Part shown: positions 56,674-64,000 of the stretch, piece after piece
Layout: the number at the start of each line of letters is the position of its first letter
Numbering within the stretch: the first letter of the stretch is position 1
Assembly: GCA_002270565.1 (NCBI GenBank)
Contig: NQMI01000014.1
Span: 496,001-560,000 of the forward strand
Reading direction: 5' to 3'
Length of the DNA: 64,000 nucleotides
Origin: Stenocarpella maydis
Lineage: Eukaryota; Ascomycota; Sordariomycetes; Diaporthales; Diaporthaceae
Program-made: the position numbers and the translations under genes
The notes under the pieces: model-generated
Database searches by the model: none
Seen by the model: the letters and a program-made list of their open reading frames with translations, nothing else
What the model was told of the DNA's origin: nothing

Positions 56674-59600
56674 ATGGCTCGAGATATCCGTTCAAAGGCG
56701 CTGGAGCGCATCGCCGCCCTCTCAGCCTCTAAACCCACGGCGACATTCGAGAAGTCGGATTTGGACCGCCTCTGCAGGGCCTGCCCGAGTCATCATCACC
56801 ATACGAGGTCGAGGAGCGGCACAAATGGATCTGAACATCGGAAGGCCTCATCTCTCGGGCGCGTGCCCATGGTGAGCGAGCACCACGACAACATGGCCGC
56901 TGTTGCGCGTCGCTGACTGAAATCTGTAGACAATTCGAGAATTTGAAGTCCTCCTGTCCCTCTGCAAAGCCGCTCCGCTGGTCCAAAACAGCCAGAATGC
57001 CCAGAGGCTGACCCGTCAGTTGTCACCATACCTACTCGACGCCCATCTGCAGGAGTTTGCGCCTTCGCCATTTTATCGAAGGATCGAGCCTTCTCCCACC
57101 GAATCACTCTCGTACCATGTGGCCTCAGCTTTGCTATGTCTAGGAAACCACGATGCAGACATATATGAGAACGTTTCTGCCAACATGTCAGTCTTCCTGA
57201 AAGCTTGTGCGCGTGCAAGCGAGAGCTTGATGTCTGCGCAGGGGGATGGAGGCGGCGATGTGAGCCTCGCAGACGCTATGCAGATAGCTTCAATTGCTGT
57301 TTCCTTGCTGGGCTTCCTTGATGCCGCGGCGGCCCAGGCTGACTTTTGGCGGTCGGGAGGTCGGCTGGCTCTCATTCAACGACTGCAGAAGCTGCTGAAC
57401 GAGCGGTTCCTCATTGCTGTCGAGACTGCCTTCTCAAAGATTCGCAACTCGCACTCCCCTGATCGGGCACCAAAGGAGTGGAGGCGGTACCTTCGCCACT
57501 ACCAGGAGGCTCGGCGACCACTCGGCGCGATGCTCCTCCAGCAGAGGTTCATGCTACTCGTCACGTCTTCAACATCGCTCCTGGTGGCGGAAAAGTCCTC
57601 TTTGAAGAAGACCCATGTCCTCGACCTCTTGATGACAGGCGAAGGGCTTCTCCGACCCGGGACTGGCAGGAGTGGGAATGGTGACACGAATTCCGTGGTG
57701 ACCTACTCCAACATTGTCATCGACCAGCTGAATTACTTGGAATCCAGCGCTGATTTCATCCGCATGGGCTCCTCGTCACAGCAGAAGATAGCTTGGGCGG
57801 TGAAATCTGCGGCATTCATCAGCTACTTGAACTGCTCCAGACTCAACGAAGACGCAGCGGATACAGACACGCTGATGGCGTGGCTGGAGGATACAATCAT
57901 CGATCCTGACCAGATGGCGGATGAGGATCTGGCTTCCGTCGTTATTCGAACCATGACGATTGTCTGCAGGATGTCTCCAACACATGGTGCCCATGTCAGC
58001 CGTCTGCTGCCTCGATTCATTGTGCAGAGCCGCGCTCCAAGCCGTGTCGTAGTGACAGCCTCTCAATGCCTGGCCAATGTTCTCCGGATGCTATCTACTG
58101 ACGCAGTCATCACCACACTGTACACTCTTGGAAATGTGCTCAGTCCCACTACCGAGGATAACGACAAAGCCGAGTTTGGGCTTGAGAACGGTGACTCGCA
58201 GGTTTACCGCGGAAGACAATCAACTGGTAGCTCGATTTCTCTTCAATTCATTGGCGAGGAAGAGACGTCTACTGTTTATATCAACGTTATTGATGCAATT
58301 TGCGGCATAGCGACTGCTTGCAATGACGAGAAGATCTCGGCCCTGGCGCAGTCCATCCTTCTTCAGAAGTATGACAGGATCAGTAATGTGGTGGATGCAA
58401 GGGTAATCACTGGAGCGGCAGTCCTGTCTCTTAGTGCCGGACAGCTTGAGTTCCGCTCTCTGCTGAAGAGTTTCGCACGCATCGCCCATGCTGCCGTGGT
58501 GGACAACCGGGTTATCATTCTGCACGCGGTGAGCTATTATTGCCTTTTAGATGATGGAACCAAGCCCTCGCTGACTTTCTGACAGTTGACTGCGGCCAGG
58601 AACCACATCTCGGCCAATCTTCACCGAGACTCTCCGCTCTATGACATTTACTGGGACCACATGCTCGATAGCATCGTGTCACAGGGAGATGTTTCTCAGA
58701 CCAGCCATGCCAAGGAGTCCGACATGGAACTGACCGCCAGAGAGATTGCTGAACTACTCCAACCTCTGGCTGTCTTCATGTCCGCCAACGATATGGCCGC
58801 GAATAATTGGGCCGATGACGAATTTCACGCCATGTTGCGTGATGCCTGGTTCAATATAGTTGTACACGGCTTCAATCCCGTCAGTGACCGCGGCAAAAAA
58901 TATGCGGACGATCTGCGGGTCATAGCCATTCATTCGCCGCCCCTAGTCGCGGAGCAGCGCGGCGAGCAGGTTGAGAGTGACATCGAGCTCAACACAGTGC
59001 TTCGCAGAGGCATGAGCTCCGACAGGGAATCCCAGCAGAAGAAACACCTGGCCGAGCTGGTGCCGTCCAAGGCATCCGACATCAAGGGCCTGAGTTATCG
59101 CAAAGTTATCTTCTTACACACCGCCTACCTCGTTGAAAGCTTGCGAGCGGAATCTGGTGACTGCACAAAGGTGCTGTCATACTTCCTTGAACCAAGCATG
59201 CGGAAGGGTGATGTCAGCAGTGTCATGGAAGGAATCACAAGTGTGGTTGTGGAGAAATACCTGAGGAAGACGCTCGGTGGAGTCAACAACACCTTCTCCG
59301 CGCAATATGCGGCTTCACAGCTGGCCACCATCTTCTGCAATTGTTGTCACAGAATTGAGCGTGTCCAGCAGGCCGCGTATGCCTGTGCCGACCGCATCAT
59401 TCGCGACGTCCCGTCCGCCTTGTGCCGTCGATCCTCATTGTTCGCTTTGCTGGAACTACTGTCCCTGATGTGGGCAAGCTGTTTGGAAGCGGAGACCGAG
59501 ATGTATGAGCCGCGATCGACTTTCACCTCCGAACGTGGGAATGTGACAGTTGAGCTATCTGATGATTACGCCTTCAGAAAGTTTACACTGAACCGGCTGT

Positions 59601-62600
59601 ACAAGGCCGCAAGAGGCTGGGTTTCGACAGCCATCAACTTGGCACCAGCGGACGTCAAGGGGCTCTTGCAAACTCATCTCTCCGAATTCGATGACGAGGG
59701 AGCCTATGGTCATGTTTCTCTTGGCAGGTCATTTGCGATGGAACTTGGATCCGCCATCCCAGTCACGGACCAGAGACTCACCTCCATTGATGGCATGGGA
59801 GAGGCCAACATCAACACAGCCTCGGACTTTATTGCTCAGTATACTACGCGACAGGAATACCGCTATGCGGAGGCTTTGCCTAACCATAGCCTGGAGTGGT
59901 TGACCTTCATGCGGATCGACAGGAGAGCGTCTTACCTGTCAGGCGCCGACACGGAGAGTGCTGATGCAGTCACGGCTCTGGCTCACATTGAGAATCGCAT
60001 TCTACAGAAACGGAATACGCCGATGGTCGACGTCCGTGACATCCTCCGGCGAGCTGCTGCTCTATTGTGTCGTAGTGAGTCAGGAGTAGAATGCGCCGTG
60101 GCGCATCATCTTGTGAGCATACCGTTCGCCATGTTTACGAAGCAGGCCATCAAGCTTGGCATCTCGCTGTGGCTGGGTGTGATGAACGAGAATCCCATCT
60201 GGGAGCCTCGCATCCTCAACGAGATATCGCAGCAGTGGGAGCTCAGCATCCACAAGAAGCTTGGCCTATTCAGTGCGACCATCACATCTCCAGACCCTTT
60301 CTTTCTCAGGGAAGAATTCGCACCCAGTGACCAAGAGGCTCTTACGAAAAGGAAACAACTGGTCCACAACCTTCTCTCACCCCATGCTCGACTGTTGGAG
60401 TTCCTCGGCAGTCATTTCAATGCGACGCGACTTGGTAGCCCTGACACACAAAAGGTCCTCGTCAGGCTGCTTGATATCACGATGGAGGAGCTGCAGAAGG
60501 CAACACCCCACCCTCTGGCGAGAGAACTAAGGCTGCAGCTGGCCCTGTTCGGGCTCAAGGTCCTGCGAACTTCGACGACAATTGGTCCGGTATCTCAATG
60601 GCGGCTGAAAGATAAACTGCTATCCGCTGCTTTGAGCTGGTTCTGCCATGCACCCAAGTGGTCTTTCGGCAGTAACGTGCTACAGATGAAGACCGAAATC
60701 CGGCTTATCACAGATGTCATCAACGCCGTCAAGGCTGTAGGATTCATCGGAGCCCACTCCGTTGGCACCTTCAGGTCCCTGCAGGCTCTCCAATCCAAGG
60801 AACAGCTCTTGCTACTCTTGCTTGAAAGCGAACAGTCTAGGCTGACTGTGTGGGTTTATCCTCTGAGCGAGCCGGCACAACGGCCATCAACCCTGGTCCA
60901 TACCGGCAAAGGATCTCTCGAGGTAAGATTTCTCAGGTTTCGTTATCTTATGCCAGTACTGACGACTTACTAGAATGCCTTGCTTCCCTTGATGCATACG
61001 GCGTGGGCCGAGAGTCCTTCACTCGCGATCGAGCTCTGCACAAGATTCAATTCCCCTCGGATCCACAAGGAGGTTCGAAGTTTGCTTCTCGCATACCCTG
61101 AAAAGGCTGTGGGGAACCCTGAGGCCTTGCCAATTCTTCTGGGCGGAGCTCTGCCCAGCGACATCAGCAACCAGTTGAGGGTGAGTTCCTATGTGCCAGC
61201 ATGTCCAGACGCAATCTAACTTGGGCAGTTCCTGTTGTTCTGGGCTCCAGTCAACCCCATCACTGCAGTCACGTACTTCCTACCCGCGTATCAGAACCAT
61301 CCTTTCTTGATCCAATACGCTATGCGGGCGCTCGAAAGTCACTCGGTTGATGTCACATTCTTCTACGTCCCCCAGATCGTACAGACCCTTCGGTACGATG
61401 CACTAGGCTACGTTGAGCGCTACATCATAGAGACTGCGCAATTCTCACAGCTCTTTGCCCATCAAATTATATGGAACATGAAGGCCAACTCGTATAAAGA
61501 CGATGACGGTCAAATTGTGAGTGCGACCAGTTTCAAATGGCACATGGCAGATGTTCTGACAATGCACAACAGCCCGACGACATCAAACCAACTCTGGACA
61601 AGGTGATGGAGAGAATGGTTGACAGCTTTGACCCTGTCGACAGAGAATTCTACGAGCGGGAGTTTACATTCTTCGACGAAGTTACAGGTATCTCGGGCAA
61701 ACTCAAACCTCTGATCAAGAAGTCAAAGCCGGAGAAGGCACAGAAAATTGAGGAGGAGCTCCGCAACATCAAGGTCGAAGTTGGAGTCTATCTTCCTAGC
61801 AACCCAGATGGTGTTGTCATTGGCATCGACCGGAAGTCTGGCAAGCCCCTTCAGAGTCACGCGAAGGCACCATTTATGGCCACCTTCCGGATCAAGAAGG
61901 ACAAGGGAAGCCTGGAGGAAACAGGAGACATGATAGAGGAGACAGTGGAACGTGGCACAGCTCCGCCTCCCACAGAACAGACGATCGAGGTATGGCAGTC
62001 AGCCATCTTCAAGGTTGGTGACGACTGCCGCCAGGACGTACTCGCCCTGCAGATGATCGCAGCCTTCCGCGGTATTTTCCACAGCGTCGGTTTGGACGTG
62101 TACGTGTTCCCGTACCGCGTGACCGCCACTGCGCCAGGCTGCGGCGTCATTGACGTGCTGCCCAACTCGGTTTCCCGCGACATGCTCGGCCGTGAAGCTG
62201 TCAACGGGCTTTACGACTACTTCATCTCCAAGTACGGCAACGAGGACTCCCTGCGGTTCCAGCAGGCGCGAAACAACTTTGTCAAGTCGATGGCGGCGTA
62301 CTCGCTCATATCGTTCCTGCTGCAGTTCAAGGACCGGCACAACGGCAACATCATGATAGACGACGCGGGCCACATCCTGCACATCGACTTTGGCTTCTGC
62401 TTCGACATCGCACCCGGCGGCATCAAGTTCGAGCGGGCGCCGTTCAAGCTGACGTCGGAGATGATGGCTGTCATGGGCGGCAGCATGAACCACCAGTCGT
62501 TCAAGTGGTTCGAGGAGCTCATCGTCAAGTCTTTCCTGGCCAGCCGCATGCACGTCGAGAAGCTGAGCCAGATCGTCTTGCTCATGATGGACAGCGGGCT

Positions 62601-62772
62601 CCCGTGCTTCAAGCCCGAGAGCGTGGAGCACTTCAAGCAGCGCTTCGTGCTGGACAAGACGGAGAGGGAGGCTGCGGACTTCATGAAGGAGCTGGTCCGC
62701 AAGAGTTACTCGAGCTACTCGACCGGCATCTATGACCAGTTCCAGCTCATGACCAACGGTATCCCCTACTAG
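56674..62772 (+). CDS. STT4: Phosphatidylinositol 4-kinase Stt4 (PI4K III alpha)
   Basis: Stt4 makes phosphatidylinositol 4-phosphate at the plasma membrane, feeding PI(4,5)P2 synthesis, actin control and cell-wall signalling. Six exons, 56674-56871, 56930-58528, 58586-60922, 60974-61180, 61229-61516 and 61573-62772, join without a break to 1942 residues (yeast Stt4: 1900). Introns are 51-58 bp with standard GTGAGC/GTAAGA/GTGAGT donors. The N-terminus MARDIRSKALERIAALS is typical, followed by a long helical region, the PIK accessory domain (about 1330-1540) and the lipid kinase domain in exon 6. Key residues are K1690 in FKVGDDCRQD, catalytic D1797 in DRHNGNIM, and D1815 in HIDFGF. The C-terminus LMTNGIPY is characteristic. 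Nothing essential is missing. Confidence 0.96.
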
Positions 62773-63492
62773 ACGGCCTGGGGAGGCCCTTGAGTGGGCA
62801 TTGTTGACATTCTGAGCGGCACTTGAGGAAACACGGCCATCTGACTTGAGTATACATAATTTTAATGCAAATTGGTATTTCCGGCGAAGACTATTACCAG
62901 ATCTTATTTATTGCACATATTGTCAAGATGTATATTCTTCCTGACAATTGTCCCTTCTGGTGTGTGCACCCGTAACCTCGTCGTCCCTTGTAACCTGCCT
63001 GACCTGGGTCGTAGAACCCGCCTCGCTTTCCTAACAACCTGCACAAATGCTTTTCGCGTGAAGCGAAATAGGTGGTCGGAATATGTCCAAGCACGCCGCG
63101 GCACCAGCCAACGCAATGCGCTCCAGTCGTTAAGATTCCACTCCTACGACAATGTCACAAAATATGAGCTAATGCTCTTCGCAAAAGGAGTTTCGGGTGA
63201 TGACGATGGCCCCGGAAAGCATGCGACCGACTCTCAGTGGCGCTCCTGGCGGATGAATTCTTTCCCCTCCTCTCTATCCTCTCCCCCGTTCTGCCATCTC
63301 TCTCTCTCTCTCTCTCTGTCTCCCCGTCTCTCCGTCTCTAAATATAAGCAAAAGCCTTCCGTGCCAACACCATCACAGCCTAAAACGCCTTTTTTATAAT
63401 GCCGCCCGCCAGAAGGAAAAAAAAAATAAAAAAAAAATAAAGGGACTCATGCATTGATTTGGTAACCCATACGCCATGCTTTCCGCCCCGGC
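62773..63492. other. Convergent 3' region with TC and A runs
   Basis: This lies between the converging ends of STT4 and the CDF transporter gene. A TC microsatellite is at 63297-63317 and an A-rich run at 63417-63439. An AATTTTAATG-type AT-rich segment near 62858 could be a 3' end signal. No coding sequence is recognised. Confidence 0.5.
63297..63317. repeat. TC dinucleotide microsatellite
   Basis: About ten TC units, followed by diverged TCTC/CCGTCTC words. Confidence 0.9.
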
Positions 63493-64000
63493 TTAAGCCG
63501 CCTGCTGCTCCATGTGGGTCGGCAGGTTATAACTAGCATAATCGCAATGTACAAAGGCCCTGTCCACGATGGGGACGGACTCGAGGACGTACTGTAGACT
63601 CTCACTACATGCCAATCGGTTAGTTTGACTGTTCCCCGATTACAAAATCAAGAAGAGGAACCTGGAGATGGGGGTTTACTCACGCAAGATCGTGGCTGTC
63701 CTTGAGCGACGTGCTGGCGTCCAGCACAATGTCCACCTCGACGTTGAGCTTGTCGCCCGAGTGGTAGGCCTGCAGGCCCTGGATCTGGCGGATGGTCTTT
63801 GCGAAGCGCATCGTCAGGTAGAGAAGGATGTTGCGCTGGTCGGCGGTGGCGGAGAAGCCGCAGAGGTTCTTGATGTGCTCGCTGGCGCTGTGGCTCCAGT
63901 TGAAGATGACAACCAGGGAGAGCAGCAGGCCGCCCAGGGCATCGAGCCACCAGATTCCGAGGAAGAAGCCGACGATGGGGAAGGCGATGGAGCCGAGGTT
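63493..64000 (-). CDS. Cation diffusion facilitator family metal transporter, C-terminal part (cut by window edge)
   Basis: CDF proteins export divalent metals (Zn, Mn, Fe) from the cytosol into organelles or out of the cell. Two exons are visible: 63684-64000, continuing beyond the window, and 63493-63604, joined across a 79-bp intron (GTGAGT...TGTAG). The visible protein starts in a membrane region (SIAFPIVGFFLGIWWLDALG, then a hydrophobic stretch before NWSHSASEHI). The cytoplasmic metal-binding domain follows: LTMRFAKTIRQIQGLQAYHSG, KLNVEVDIVLDASTSLKDSHDLAESLQ in two exons, then VDRAFVHCDYA and the end THMEQQAA. The SLKDSHDLAESLQ and AFVHxDY patterns are CDF hallmarks. The metal cannot be told because the first transmembrane segments are outside the window. 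Confidence 0.88.

Overview
The window looks like chromosomal DNA of a filamentous ascomycete (Pezizomycotina, most likely Sordariomycetes). Genes carry short GT-AG introns, mostly 51-155 bp, with CTAAC/CTGAC-type branch sites. The encoded proteins are typical of that group, intergenic DNA is long and rich in simple repeats, and GC is moderate to high outside one AT-rich island. I recognise no bacterial-type features, CRISPR array, rRNA or confident tRNA. The assignment rests on protein resemblance and intron style, not on a search.

Layout, left to right. (1) 1039-2668 (-): GPP/DOG-type HAD sugar-phosphate phosphatase with a broken or non-canonical splice donor. (2) 3347-5062 (+): Nug1/nucleostemin-like GTPase. 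(3) 5727-8753 (-): Dis3/Rrp44 exosome nuclease. (4) 8754-20004: 11 kb with no recognisable gene. (5) 20005-22384 (+): Rsc7/Swp82-family chromatin-remodelling subunit. (6) 24792-26184 (-): Dpb4-like histone-fold protein. (7) 28378-29796 (-): single-pass membrane protein of unknown function. (8) 29797-37929: second gene-poor stretch. (9) 37930-38586 (+): Hsp20/Hsp30 small heat-shock protein with heat-shock elements. (10) 39264-40523 (+): beta-hydroxyacid dehydrogenase. (11) 40524-45420: AT-richer island holding a decayed protein-kinase-like gene (41671-42660, -). (12) 45421-47578 (-): RRM plus YTH RNA-binding protein. (13) 47579-55263: third gene-poor stretch. (14) 55264-56124 (-): proteasome beta-6. 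(15) 56674-62772 (+), divergent from it: the phosphatidylinositol 4-kinase Stt4. (16) 63493 to the right edge (-): C-terminal part of a cation diffusion facilitator.

Most genes are conserved housekeeping functions: ribosome assembly, RNA decay, chromatin, DNA replication, proteasome and phosphoinositide signalling. They are not an obvious pathway cluster. Exon joins were worked out by hand. Those for the HAD phosphatase, Rsc7, Dpb4, dehydrogenase, YTH, beta-6 and Stt4 genes each give an uninterrupted frame from start to stop, which supports the models.

The most unusual points are the CT-AG intron in the phosphatase gene, the kinase relic whose catalytic lysine codon is now a stop, a dispersed 9-bp word (TACTCCGTA) confined to non-coding DNA, and a possible upstream-start mitochondrial form of the Hsp20 protein. 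I did not find a convincing novel multi-gene system.
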